64,000 nucleotides of DNA from assembly GCF_001695835.1 (NCBI RefSeq), contig NZ_MBSO01000001.1, positions 62,001-126,000 of the forward strand, given 5' to 3'. The notes below the pieces were generated by a model. The model did no database searches and was not told the DNA's origin. It worked only from the letters and a program-made list of their open reading frames with translations. The position numbers and the translations under genes were made by a program. Positions 56,641 through 64,000 of the stretch are shown here, piece by piece (positions within the stretch are counted from its first letter, which is position 1; every line of letters starts with the position of its first letter). The stretch is from Ensifer sp. LC11 (lineage in GTDB: Bacteria; Pseudomonadota; Alphaproteobacteria; Rhizobiales; Rhizobiaceae).

Positions 56641-57435
56641 TCAGGCCGCCGCCTTGGTCGTTTCGTTGAAGAACAGCGCCTGGCTGATCAGCGCTTTGAC
56701 CATGTCCGGATTGAACGGCTTGGTGACGAGGAACGTCGGTTCCGGGCGTTCGCCGGTCAACAGCCGTTCGGGGAAAGCGGTGATGAAGATCACCGGAATG
56801 GCGCTTGTCTTCAGGATGTCGTTGACGGCGTCGATGCCCGAGCTGCCGTCTGCGAGCTGGATATCGGCAAGCACCATGCTTGGCCGGGTCTTCTTGTAGA
56901 GGGCAATCGCCTCGTCGCGCGTCCGGGCGATGCCGGTCACGCGATGGCCGAGGCTTTCGACCATCTGCTCGATGTCGATGGCGATCAGCGGTTCGTCCTC
57001 GATGATCATGATATCGGTTGCGACCTGCCTGGAAATTTCCTGCGAGGCGCGATCGAGCAGGCCGCCGACCTTGTCGGTGGAGAGATCGAGAACCTCGGCC
57101 GCTTCCTCGGGCCGGAAACCCTCAACCGAGACCAGAAGGAAAGCTTGACGGGCAAGGGGCGAGACGGTCGCAAGGTTGATCGATGCCCGCTGTTCCCAGG
57201 CAAAGGGAGAAACCGGTTCCGGCACCAGGACGGACGAGGAGCCGAAAAGCGAGGTGAACAGCCGGAACAGGCCAACCCGATCGTTGCTTGCTTCCGGGAA
57301 AATCGACGTGTCGGCGATCAGCGCTTCGAGAACGGCTGCCACATAAGCGTCGCCGGACGTCTGCGAGCCGGTCAGTGCGCGCGCGTAGCGGCGCAGATAC
57401 GGCAGGAGCGGTGCGATCCGCGTGGACAATGTCAT
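56641..57435 (-). CDS. phyR: General stress response regulator PhyR (RsiB-type)
   Basis: A 264-residue anti-anti-sigma factor: N-terminal EcfG-like sigma domain (residues about 1-135, including the region-4-like SVEGFRPEEAAEVLDLSTDK) and a C-terminal receiver with phosphoacceptor Asp191 (LADIQLADGSSG). When phosphorylated it binds NepR and frees the sigma factor. GGGAG precedes the ATG. It is divergent from nepR-ecfG with an EcfG-type promoter on its own strand. Equivalent to S. meliloti RsiB1. Confidence 0.96.
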   Translation of the reverse strand: MTLSTRIAPLLPYLRRYARALTGSQTSGDAYVAAVLEALIADTSIFPEASNDRVGLFRLFTSLFGSSSVLVPEPVSPFAWEQRASINLATVSPLARQAFLLVSVEGFRPEEAAEVLDLSTDKVGGLLDRASQEISRQVATDIMIIEDEPLIAIDIEQMVESLGHRVTGIARTRDEAIALYKKTRPSMVLADIQLADGSSGIDAVNDILKTSAIPVIFITAFPERLLTGERPEPTFLVTKPFNPDMVKALISQALFFNETTKAAA

Positions 57436-57478
57436 AGGGTGAACTCCCTCGAATATCGTTTTACGGTGACGTTGCGAG

Positions 57479-57503
57479 AACGCTGATCGTAAAAAAAGGT
57501 TCC
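57479..57503 (-). promoter_or_regulatory. EcfG-type promoter of phyR
   Basis: On the minus strand GGAAC (57503-57499), 16 bases, then CGTT (57482-57479) matches the EcfG/RpoE2 consensus GGAAC-N16/17-CGTT. It lies 44 bases upstream of the phyR ATG. Confidence 0.85.
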
Positions 57504-57508
57504 GCGAG

Positions 57509-57534
57509 GGAACATTTCAATTTTCAGCGGCGTT
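57509..57534 (+). promoter_or_regulatory. EcfG-type promoter of nepR-ecfG
   Basis: GGAAC (57509-57513), 17 bases, then CGTT (57531-57534), the EcfG consensus, about 31 bases before the nepR start. Its -35 box lies only 5 bases from that of the divergent phyR promoter, so the two are back to back. Confidence 0.88.
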
Positions 57535-57565
57535 ATGGCGGCTATGGACACTCGAAGGCGACAGT

Positions 57566-57766
57566 TTGAAAATGAAATATAAAACAGGGGCAGGGCGGAG
57601 CACCGGCACGACCTTATGGACAGAAGACCCAAATGCGCAGATCGCAGCAAAGCTGAAGGCGCTTTATCAGTCCGTGCAGGAAGAGGCGATACCCGCGCGT
57701 TTTCTCGATCTTCTGGAAAAACTCGACGCGGCCGAGCAGCAATCTGCGCTGCAGGGCAGGGAGTGA
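57566..57766 (+). CDS. nepR: Anti-sigma factor NepR
   Basis: A 66-residue NepR: the core QIAAKLKALYQSVQEEAIPA and RFLDLLEKLD form the two helices that grip EcfG or PhyR. Start choice: TTG at 57566 is 8 bases after GAAGG, while ATG at 57572 is further from it; either gives a normal-length protein (66 or 64 residues). It precedes ecfG by 8 bases. Equivalent to S. meliloti RsiA1. Confidence 0.9.
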   Translation: MKMKYKTGAGRSTGTTLWTEDPNAQIAAKLKALYQSVQEEAIPARFLDLLEKLDAAEQQSALQGRE

Positions 57767-57774
57767 GTCCCGGA

Positions 57775-58329
57775 ATGTCATCGGAAAAAAATGATTTCAA
57801 GCGAGAGATGCTGGCCGCTCTGCCGAGCCTGCGTGCCTTCGCCATGTCGCTGATCGGCCGTCACGACCGTGCCGATGACCTGGTGCAGGACACGATCATG
57901 AAGGCCTGGGCGAAGCAGGATCATTTCGAGATGGGCACCAATATGAAAGCCTGGCTCTTCACGATCCTGCGCAACGAGCTCTACAGCCAGATGCGCAAAC
58001 GCGGGCGCGAAGTCCAAGACAGCGATGGACATTTCACCGAGTCGCTCGCTCACCATCCCGAGCAATACGGTTCGCTCGACCTGCAGGATTTCCGCAAGGC
58101 GCTCGAGATGTTGCCGCCCGATCAGCGCGAAGCGATCATTCTCGTCGGCGCTTCCGGCTTCTCCTACGAAGAAGCGGCGACGATCTGCGGCTGTGCGCTG
58201 GGGACGATCAAGAGCCGCGTCAACCGCGCGCGCCAGCGCTTGCAGGACATTCTTCAGGTGAAGGGCGAAAACGATTACGGGCCGGATGAGACCTCTGCTC
58301 CGATTACCTCGCGCGCCTTCGTTTCCTGA
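57775..58329 (+). CDS. ecfG: General stress ECF sigma factor EcfG (RpoE2)
   Basis: A 184-residue ECF sigma factor: region 2 (GRHDRADDLVQDTIMKAWAK) and region 4 (LPPDQREAIILVGASGFSYE with GCALGTIKSRVNRARQRL). It directs transcription from GGAAC-N16/17-CGTT promoters in stress and stationary phase. ATG at 57775 fits the family; upstream in-frame starts overlap nepR. The operon is autoregulated through the promoter at 57509. Confidence 0.95.
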   Translation: MSSEKNDFKREMLAALPSLRAFAMSLIGRHDRADDLVQDTIMKAWAKQDHFEMGTNMKAWLFTILRNELYSQMRKRGREVQDSDGHFTESLAHHPEQYGSLDLQDFRKALEMLPPDQREAIILVGASGFSYEEAATICGCALGTIKSRVNRARQRLQDILQVKGENDYGPDETSAPITSRAFVS

Positions 58330-58541
58330 TGAAAGATTCCAGGCCGGCACCGTTGCAAAAGCGGTGGTGTCCTGCTTTCACTGGCGGCGCGATCCCGAAG
58401 GGGATGGCCGTGGCGGGGGGATCGGCCGACGAATGCGCGGCCACGATGATTTCGGGTCAAAGCACCCCGAAATTGAGCGGGGTGCCGGCAGAAGCCTGCG
58501 TGGCCTTGCCGGGTCTCGCTCAGAGTGGGAATTGAGACCGA

Positions 58542-60044
58542 ATGCGCCTGAGAACAGAGAGGATAGACCCGCCCGTGACGAGACTGCTCGACGCGCCCGA
58601 GCGTCTGAGCGTGTTGCACGCGACTGTGCCCGACATGGCCGAGCTCGACCCGGACTTCGACGGGATCGTCGAAATCGCCACCCGTCTCTTCGATGCGCCG
58701 ATTGCCTTGGTGACGTTGATCGACCGCGAATGGCAATGGTTCAAGGCTGCCATCGGGACGACGGAGACCCGCGCCTCATCGGAAGAATCGTTCTGCGTCT
58801 ATGTGGTCGCAGAAGCCGATACCAGTCTCGTCGTGCTGGACGCCTCGGCTGACCCGCGGTTCATGCGCCGCCCACGCGTCGCAGGCTCGCCGTTTTTGCG
58901 CTTTTATGCCGGCGCGCCGATAGTGCTCGATGGACAGACCGTGGGCACGGTGTGCGTTCTTGATGTCAAGCCGCGCGACGGCGTTGCACAACACCTCGTC
59001 GAGCAATTGGGCCGGCTTGCCGGTCTTGCCGCGTCCCTGTTCAAGCTTAAGGACGAGGCACGTAAGCGCGCCCTGAAAGAGGCTGCGTTGTCGCGCGAGG
59101 AGCAGCGCCATGCCATGGCGCTCGAAGCCGCCAATATTGGCAGCTGGCTTTGGGATATCCGCTCCGGGGCGATCGCCGGCAACAGCGCGATGAAACGCAT
59201 GTTCGGCCTGCCGGCCGGCGGTTCCGTCAGTGCCAAGGAGATCTTCGGCGCCATCCACGTGGACGACCGCGGCGCGACCTTTTCAAGGCTTCGCCAGGCG
59301 ATGAAGGCCGATGAAGAATATGACGGCATGTTCCGCATCGGTGACACCGGCCGCTGGCTGCTCGGCCGTGGTCGCGTGCACGAGCGTGACGGAAAGGGCG
59401 AGCCACTCACCTTCATCGGCGTGACGATCGACGTTACCGACCAGCAGGCCTCGGTCCAGCGGACCCGGCTCCTGCTCAAGGAACTCAATCACCGGGTCAA
59501 GAACACGCTGGCGATGCTGCAATCGCTCGCCCGCCAGACGCTTCGCCAGACGAGCGACCCGGCCGAATTCATGACCGCCTTTGCCGGACGGTTGCAGGCG
59601 ATCTCCGAAGCGCACGGCCTGCTTTCGGACCACGAATGGGGAACCATCCGGCTTGCCGACCTGATCGCCAAGCAATTGCTGCCCCACGTCAACTGCTATT
59701 CGGAGCAGGTCGAGATCCACAAGGACGAGGTATCGCTCGGCCCCGACCAGGCGGTTGGCCTCGGACTGGTTCTGCACGAGCTTGCGACCAATGCGGTCAA
59801 GTACGGTTCGTTGTCGGTGCCGAAGGGGAAGGTTGTTCTGACGGCGCGCAACATGGTCGAGGACGGGGATCACGTTCTCCATCTGACCTGGACGGAAGTC
59901 GGAGGGCCGCCGGTGCGTGAGCCGAAGCGGCGTGGCTTCGGCTCGATCCTCATCGAGCGCAGCCTCGACAAGGTGCTCGGCAGCTCGGTCAAGGTGGAAT
60001 ACCTTGCCGCTGGCGTTACTGCGCTCATTCGCTTGCCGCTCTAG
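58542..60044 (+). CDS. HWE-family sensor histidine kinase with GAF and PAS domains
   Basis: A 500-residue cytoplasmic kinase without membrane segments: GAF domain (about 30-165), PAS (about 190-305), then an HWE kinase core with His317 in ELNHRVKNTLAMLQ, HELATNAVKYGS and the WTEVGGPPV (W-x-E) motif. In S. meliloti the kinase at this place (RsiC, as I recall) feeds PhyR. No receiver or TM domain. Start at ATG 58542; GTG 58575 after AGAGGA is an alternative. The 212-base gap before it shows no EcfG promoter that I can find. Confidence 0.92.
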   Translation: MRLRTERIDPPVTRLLDAPERLSVLHATVPDMAELDPDFDGIVEIATRLFDAPIALVTLIDREWQWFKAAIGTTETRASSEESFCVYVVAEADTSLVVLDASADPRFMRRPRVAGSPFLRFYAGAPIVLDGQTVGTVCVLDVKPRDGVAQHLVEQLGRLAGLAASLFKLKDEARKRALKEAALSREEQRHAMALEAANIGSWLWDIRSGAIAGNSAMKRMFGLPAGGSVSAKEIFGAIHVDDRGATFSRLRQAMKADEEYDGMFRIGDTGRWLLGRGRVHERDGKGEPLTFIGVTIDVTDQQASVQRTRLLLKELNHRVKNTLAMLQSLARQTLRQTSDPAEFMTAFAGRLQAISEAHGLLSDHEWGTIRLADLIAKQLLPHVNCYSEQVEIHKDEVSLGPDQAVGLGLVLHELATNAVKYGSLSVPKGKVVLTARNMVEDGDHVLHLTWTEVGGPPVREPKRRGFGSILIERSLDKVLGSSVKVEYLAAGVTALIRLPL

Positions 60045-60085
60045 CCGGCGCCGAGTGCGCGTTCACGAAGACCGGTCCTGGGGTG

Positions 60086-60517
60086 TCAGTTTTCGCGTCG
60101 GCGCGCGCGTCTCTTGCCGGTGCCGACCAGGGCACCGATCGCAAGAGCGGTTGCGACCGCAAGCAGCGGCTGCTTGCGCAGGATACCGGCAGCAGCAAGC
60201 AGCGTCAGATTGGTTTGCATCTGGGTTCGGCGACGGCGTTCTTCGGCCCGTCGGCGGTCGCGATTTTGCAGCGCTACCAAGATACCGATCAGCACCAGGG
60301 CGGTCACGACCAAGGCGATGGTGATCGCGGTCGCGGCGGCGATCGCAGAGTAGTGGGCGCTGAGATAGAGGAACGTGGCTGCGAGCGCGAAGACATAGGC
60401 TGTCGTGAGCAGCAGCCCTATGATGCTCCACAGAATAGCATTGCGCTTTACGCGTGCGGCGGTGGCGCCGATGTCGGCGGCCAACAGCGCCGCAAGAGCT
60501 GCCGTCAATGGTCCCAT
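60086..60517 (-). CDS. Phage-holin-like (DUF1469) membrane protein
   Basis: A 143-residue protein with two adjacent helices (about 30-50 and 55-80) and a weaker C-terminal one, plus a basic tail (GKRRARRREN). It resembles the DUF1469/phage holin superfamily 3-6 proteins often found with DUF883/YqjD proteins in stress-induced operons. ATG at 60517 follows GGGGG. It lies 73 bases after the DUF883-like gene on the same strand. Function not established; not evidence of a prophage. Confidence 0.75.
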   Translation of the reverse strand: MGPLTAALAALLAADIGATAARVKRNAILWSIIGLLLTTAYVFALAATFLYLSAHYSAIAAATAITIALVVTALVLIGILVALQNRDRRRAEERRRRTQMQTNLTLLAAAGILRKQPLLAVATALAIGALVGTGKRRARRREN

Positions 60518-60590
60518 GCATTGCCCCCGATCATCAATACGGATGGGTTGGCGGTCGACCACCCATCCGTTTCAACGGTCCACATGTTGG

Positions 60591-60959
60591 TCAGCGTCGA
60601 AGAAGCGCTGCGACCGCAAGACCGATCAGGGCGGCGGCGCCAAGCGTGGCAATCGGATGTTCTCGGACGGCGTGGCGTACTTGCTTTTCGGTGCCGGCGT
60701 AGCGGTCGCGAAGCTCGGCCAGCAGATCTTCTCCACTTGCCAACAGCTCGCTTATGCCGGCCTCAGCCTGTTCACGCGCATCCTGCGCCTTGCTGCGGGC
60801 CTGCTTCGATGCCGCCGATCCACGATCGGCCAACAAGGCGACCAGCGTTGCCACATCATGGCGCAGTTCGCCCAGTTGTTCCTCGATAGAGGTATCGGCG
60901 AGCTTGCCGTTGCTTTTTGTCGAGCGCGAGCTCGAGCCGGAAAAGAGGCCTGGCGTCAT
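60591..60959 (-). CDS. DUF883/YqjD-like membrane-anchored protein
   Basis: A 122-residue protein: an Ala/Glu/Lys-rich amphipathic helix (about 25-95) and a C-terminal membrane anchor (GAAALIGLAVAALLRR) preceded by the RHAVREHPIATLG motif typical of the ElaB/YqjD/DUF883 family, stationary-phase proteins that tether ribosomes to the membrane in E. coli. GGGAG precedes the ATG. It is followed by the holin-like gene. I find no EcfG box in its upstream gap. Confidence 0.82.
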   Translation of the reverse strand: MTPGLFSGSSSRSTKSNGKLADTSIEEQLGELRHDVATLVALLADRGSAASKQARSKAQDAREQAEAGISELLASGEDLLAELRDRYAGTEKQVRHAVREHPIATLGAAALIGLAVAALLRR

Positions 60960-61160
60960 GATGAATACTCCCTTTCACACATGCGCCGGCCGTGAACGGT
61001 CGGCGCTACCTGACAAGAACCGGCGGGCACAACCACGGGCCCGTGCCGGCGTTTCGGGAGGACAACGCGCAGATGCGGAAATTGTTTCGATAAATCTTGT
61101 TGTTGGGGGCGTGAGGAATTGCGGATCTTGAGGCGATCGCTGCCCGATCCGCAGGTGGCG

Positions 61161-61964
61161 TCAGAGCGACGCCGTCTGCGGCAGAACGAACGGGACTGGC
61201 GGTGCCGGTGCAACGCCCACCCGCATGCGGCAACCGAAGACGGCCTCCATCGTCTCGTCCGTCAAGACCTCGCGGGGCGCGCCGCTGGCGCGGACCTTGC
61301 CGGCCTTCATCATCACCATATGGTCGGCGAACATGGCGGTCAGGTTGAGGTCGTGCATCACGGCGACGACACCGCCGCCGCGTTCGCAGAACTTGCGTGC
61401 GAGCTGCATGATCCCAAGCTGATGGCGGATGTCGAGACTGGACACGGGTTCGTCGAGCAGAAGATAGCGCGGTTCCCCGTCGATGACCGGTTCGGCGATC
61501 TGGCAAAGGACACGGGCCAGCTGCACGCGTTGCTGTTCGCCGCCCGATAGCTCCTGGTAGAAACGGCCGGCAAAACCCGCCAGATCGACGGCTTCCAGTG
61601 CGTCGGCCGCGATCCGGTCATGAACCGCCGGGTCGGTGTTTGCGCCAGCGGCAAGGCCCAGCCGAACGACTTCGCGCACCGTAAAGGGAAAGGAGATCAC
61701 GGTCGATTGCGGAAGCACGCCGCGCATTGACGCAAGCTCCCAGGGTTTCAGGCCGCGCAGGTCACGACCGTTGATCCGGATCGTTCCGCCCGATGGCGAA
61801 AGTTCGCCGGAAATTGCCTTCAGCGTCGTGGTCTTGCCGGAGCCGTTCGGGCCGACGATCGCCGTCAGCGCGCCAGGCGGCGCTTCGAGTGAGACCCCGT
61901 TGATGACCGGTCGTCCACTGAGGCGCACGGTGAGATTGGAAACATTGATCATGGTTTCGTTCAC
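61161..61964 (-). CDS. hmuV: Heme ABC transporter ATPase HmuV
   Basis: A 267-residue FecCD-type importer ATPase: Walker A GPNGSGKTT, signature LSGGEQQRVQLARVL, Walker B LLLDEPVSSLD. It energises HmuU for heme entry into the cytoplasm. GTG at 61964 overlaps the hmuU stop as GTGA; ATG at 61952 is the alternative. A 7-bp stem GCGGATC/GATCCGC with a long loop (61121-61152) lies just after the stop. Confidence 0.94.
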   Translation of the reverse strand: MNETMINVSNLTVRLSGRPVINGVSLEAPPGALTAIVGPNGSGKTTTLKAISGELSPSGGTIRINGRDLRGLKPWELASMRGVLPQSTVISFPFTVREVVRLGLAAGANTDPAVHDRIAADALEAVDLAGFAGRFYQELSGGEQQRVQLARVLCQIAEPVIDGEPRYLLLDEPVSSLDIRHQLGIMQLARKFCERGGGVVAVMHDLNLTAMFADHMVMMKAGKVRASGAPREVLTDETMEAVFGCRMRVGVAPAPPVPFVLPQTASL

Positions 61965-63079
61965 AGTCCCATGTTCGAACGGCCGCGCAGCAGGATCCAG
62001 AGGAAGAACGGCGCACCGATAAAGGCGGTGACGATGCCGATCGGCAGCTCGGCCGGGGAAACGATCGTGCGGGCGATCATGTCGGCGAGGATCAACAGCG
62101 TCCCGCCGAGGAGTGCTGAAGCCGGCAGAAGGTAGCGATGGTCCGGGCCGATGACGAGGCGCAGGAGGTGCGGGACGACGATGCCGACGAAGCCAATGCC
62201 GCCGCTGACGGCGACGGATGCGCCGGTCGCGGCCGCGACGCTGACGATCGCGACGTTCTTTAGCCGCTGTACGGGAATGCCCATATGGAAAGCGGCGGCC
62301 TCGCCAAGCGTGATCGCATTCAACCCGCGGGCCAGAAACGGGGTGACGGCGAGCGAGAGCAGAATGATGGGCGCTGACGCCAGGATCTTCGTCCAGTTGG
62401 CGCCCGCCAGCGAGCCGAGGCCCCAGAAGGTCAGATCACGCAATTGCTTGTCGTCGGCCAAGAAGACGAGCACGCCGGTGACGGCGCCGGTGAGCGCGCC
62501 AAGCGCGATGCCTGCCAGCAGCAGGGTGGCGATCGACGTCTGTCCGCCGCGGGTGGCGATGCGGTAGAGCAGCAGCGTCGTGACGAGGCCGCCAAAGAAG
62601 GCCGCCACCGGCAGCGCGTAGAAACCGAACAGGGCGAAGAGCGGCCCGAAGGTGGCGGTTCCGAGCACGATCAAAAGGACCGCGCCAAGGCTCGCGCCCG
62701 AGGAGACGCCGACGAGACCAGGGTCGGCCAGCGGGTTGCGGAAGAGGCCCTGCATGACGACGCCGGAAACGGCGAGCGAGGCGCCAACGAGCATGCCGAG
62801 CACCGCGCGCGGCAGCCGGATATCGAGAATGATGATCCGGTCGCGCACGCTCAGCGCCTGATCGGCTTCACCAATCAGCCAGTACCAGACGTTCGACAGC
62901 GATGCATCGGCGGCACCGGTCATGATCGAGCCGATGAACGTCGCGATAGCGGCGGCCGAAAGGGCGATGATGACAAGACGCGCCAGCCGCGCGCGGTTGC
63001 CGGAGCGCCACTCGCTGCGGATCTCTGCGGCGAAAGTCGTCAGGCCCATGCCGCGATCCGATGCCTCACTGCGAGGCAT
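61961..63079 (-). CDS. hmuU: Heme ABC transporter permease HmuU
   Basis: A 372-residue FecCD-type permease with about ten helices (RIIILDIRLPRAVLGMLVGA, then GVVMQGLFRNPLADPGLVGV are hallmarks). It takes heme from HmuT. Start at 63079 is 8 bases after AAGG and overlaps hmuT by 14 bases; ATG at 63049 is a shorter option. Confidence 0.94.
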   Translation of the reverse strand: MPRSEASDRGMGLTTFAAEIRSEWRSGNRARLARLVIIALSAAAIATFIGSIMTGAADASLSNVWYWLIGEADQALSVRDRIIILDIRLPRAVLGMLVGASLAVSGVVMQGLFRNPLADPGLVGVSSGASLGAVLLIVLGTATFGPLFALFGFYALPVAAFFGGLVTTLLLYRIATRGGQTSIATLLLAGIALGALTGAVTGVLVFLADDKQLRDLTFWGLGSLAGANWTKILASAPIILLSLAVTPFLARGLNAITLGEAAAFHMGIPVQRLKNVAIVSVAAATGASVAVSGGIGFVGIVVPHLLRLVIGPDHRYLLPASALLGGTLLILADMIARTIVSPAELPIGIVTAFIGAPFFLWILLRGRSNMGL

Positions 63080-64000
63080 TGGCCTTCTTCCCGTAGATGG
63101 CGGCATTAAGGTCGCGAACTGCACTTGCCGTGCGCGGGCCGAAGCCGAGCAGGTGCAGGCCGTCCATGCGGACGAGCGCCTTGTTCTTCGCAGCCGGCGT
63201 CAAGCTCAGCGCCGGCAGGGCGAAGAGCTCGTCGACCTTGGCGGAATGCTCGCCGCCGCGATCCATCATCAGCACCACGTCGGGCTTGGCCTCGATGATG
63301 GCTTCGTCGGTCAGCGCCTTGTAGCCGGGGAAGGTGCCGACGGCGTTGACGGCGCCAGAGAGCTCGATGATGCCGTTGGCGGCGGTCCCCTGTCCCGATG
63401 CCACGACCTTTCGGCCCTGGGTGCTCAGAATGAAGAGCACGCGCTTGCGCTCGCTTTCGGGGCGGGCTGCACCTTCGGCGACCGCCGCATCCAGGTCGGC
63501 CTCGACGCTCTTGGCAAGAGTTTCGGCCTTGTCCTCAACGCCGAGGAAAGTGCCGACCGCGCGGATCTTGGCGGGAATGCCGGCCTTGTCGAAGGTCTCG
63601 GGCACGCTGGTGAAGGCGATGTTGGCCTCCTTCAGGACGGCAAGTGCCTCCGGCGGGCCGCTACCCTCGACGGCGACGATCGCGCTGGGGTTGACGGCGA
63701 TGATGCCTTCCGGCGCGAGCTGGCGCATATAGCCGACATCCGGAAGCTTTTTCGCCGCTTCCGGATAGGTGCTCGTGGAATCGCGGCCAACCAGGCGGCC
63801 TTCCTCGCCGAGTGCATAGATGATCTCGGTGACCGCTCCGCCAACCGAAACGACGCGCGAAACGTCGGCCTTCTGCATGTCCTCGGCCATTGCCGGCCGG
63901 ACGAAGGAGGGGGCGCCAGGCGCTACAGCCGGCAGAAGGAAGGGCGCCGACAGGGCAAAGGCTGCGAGTGCCAGTTCCCAGCGGCGAAGGCGGCGGAAAT
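63066..64000 (-). CDS. hmuT: Heme ABC transporter periplasmic binding protein HmuT, 5' end cut by window
   Basis: A type III binding protein. The frame stays open to the window edge, and the last 40 codons read as a signal peptide (basic RRLRRW, hydrophobic core, probable cleavage after AMA), so only a few residues are missing. The mature part contains VVSVGGAVTEIIYALGEEGR and DVVLMMDRGGEHS. It carries heme to HmuUV; hmuS, usually upstream, lies outside the window. Confidence 0.93.
   Translation of the reverse strand, partial: FRRLRRWELALAAFALSAPFLLPAVAPGAPSFVRPAMAEDMQKADVSRVVSVGGAVTEIIYALGEEGRLVGRDSTSTYPEAAKKLPDVGYMRQLAPEGIIAVNPSAIVAVEGSGPPEALAVLKEANIAFTSVPETFDKAGIPAKIRAVGTFLGVEDKAETLAKSVEADLDAAVAEGAARPESERKRVLFILSTQGRKVVASGQGTAANGIIELSGAVNAVGTFPGYKALTDEAIIEAKPDVVLMMDRGGEHSAKVDELFALPALSLTPAAKNKALVRMDGLHLLGFGPRTASAVRDLNAAIYGKKANASQ

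Noticed and set aside
60086-60517. Prophage remnant suggested by the holin-like protein
   Set aside because: No integrase, portal, capsid, tail or lysis genes nearby; DUF1469-type proteins are common chromosomal stress proteins.

Overview
The window looks like chromosomal DNA of a high-GC alphaproteobacterium of the Rhizobiales, most likely Sinorhizobium/Ensifer. The grounds are gene content and order that I recall from the S. meliloti chromosome: a urease cluster with DUF1272 and 'urease-region' proteins, a livHMGF-livK cluster, a secreted Cpo-type peroxidase with a divergent MarR regulator, a smoEFGK-smoS-mtlK polyol operon, a PhyR-NepR-EcfG stress locus and hmuTUV. Rhizobial intergenic palindromic repeats and EcfG-type promoters fit this. 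No database was searched; names rest on motifs and synteny seen by eye. I see no tRNA, rRNA, CRISPR array, insertion sequence or prophage.

Layout. 1-5.8 kb: methylated-glycine catabolism (3' part of soxA, soxG, and a flavin demethylase of the dimethylglycine/sarcosine dehydrogenase type). 6.1-11.7 kb: a branched-chain amino acid type ABC importer (livH, livM, livG, livF, a small membrane protein, livK) closed by a strong terminator. 11.7-14.5 kb: MarR/OhrR-type regulator divergent from a Tat-exported alpha/beta hydrolase, then a D-2-hydroxyacid dehydrogenase. 14.7-23.1 kb: urease cluster ureD-A-[DUF1272]-B-[LprI-like]-[GT29-like]-C-[DUF2459]-[peroxiredoxin]-[ABM]-E-F-G. 23.2-28.5 kb: FNR-type regulator and an RND efflux pump with its adaptor. 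29.0-38.7 kb: pyrimidine/hydantoin uptake and degradation (ABC importer, dihydropyrimidinase, M20 amidohydrolase, RutR-like regulator, DMT transporter). 38.8-43.1 kb: a membrane/ferredoxin/adenylate cyclase fusion, a VOC protein, a LysR regulator and a zinc-independent dehydrogenase. 43.2-45.9 kb: dihydropyrimidine dehydrogenase PreA/PreT. 46.1-56.3 kb: SorC-type regulator and the sorbitol/mannitol operon, a HAD phosphatase between inverted repeats, and a pentulose kinase. 56.6-61 kb: general stress response (phyR divergent from nepR-ecfG, HWE kinase) and two small envelope-stress type proteins. 61.2-64 kb: hmuV, hmuU and the 3' part of hmuT for heme uptake.

How the genes work together. Most of the window is nitrogen and carbon scavenging. 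Sarcosine and dimethylglycine demethylation, reductive pyrimidine degradation (PreTA, then dihydropyrimidinase, then ureidopropionase) and urease all release ammonium or C1 units, and polyols are imported and oxidised. Regulatory logic can be read directly in several places: a RutR-like box in the amidohydrolase/TetR gap, back-to-back EcfG promoters between phyR and nepR, an FNR box before the Crp/Fnr gene, and a three-palindrome array between the MarR gene and the peroxidase gene. The least explained parts are the sialyltransferase-like protein inside the urease operon and the membrane-ferredoxin-cyclase fusion.
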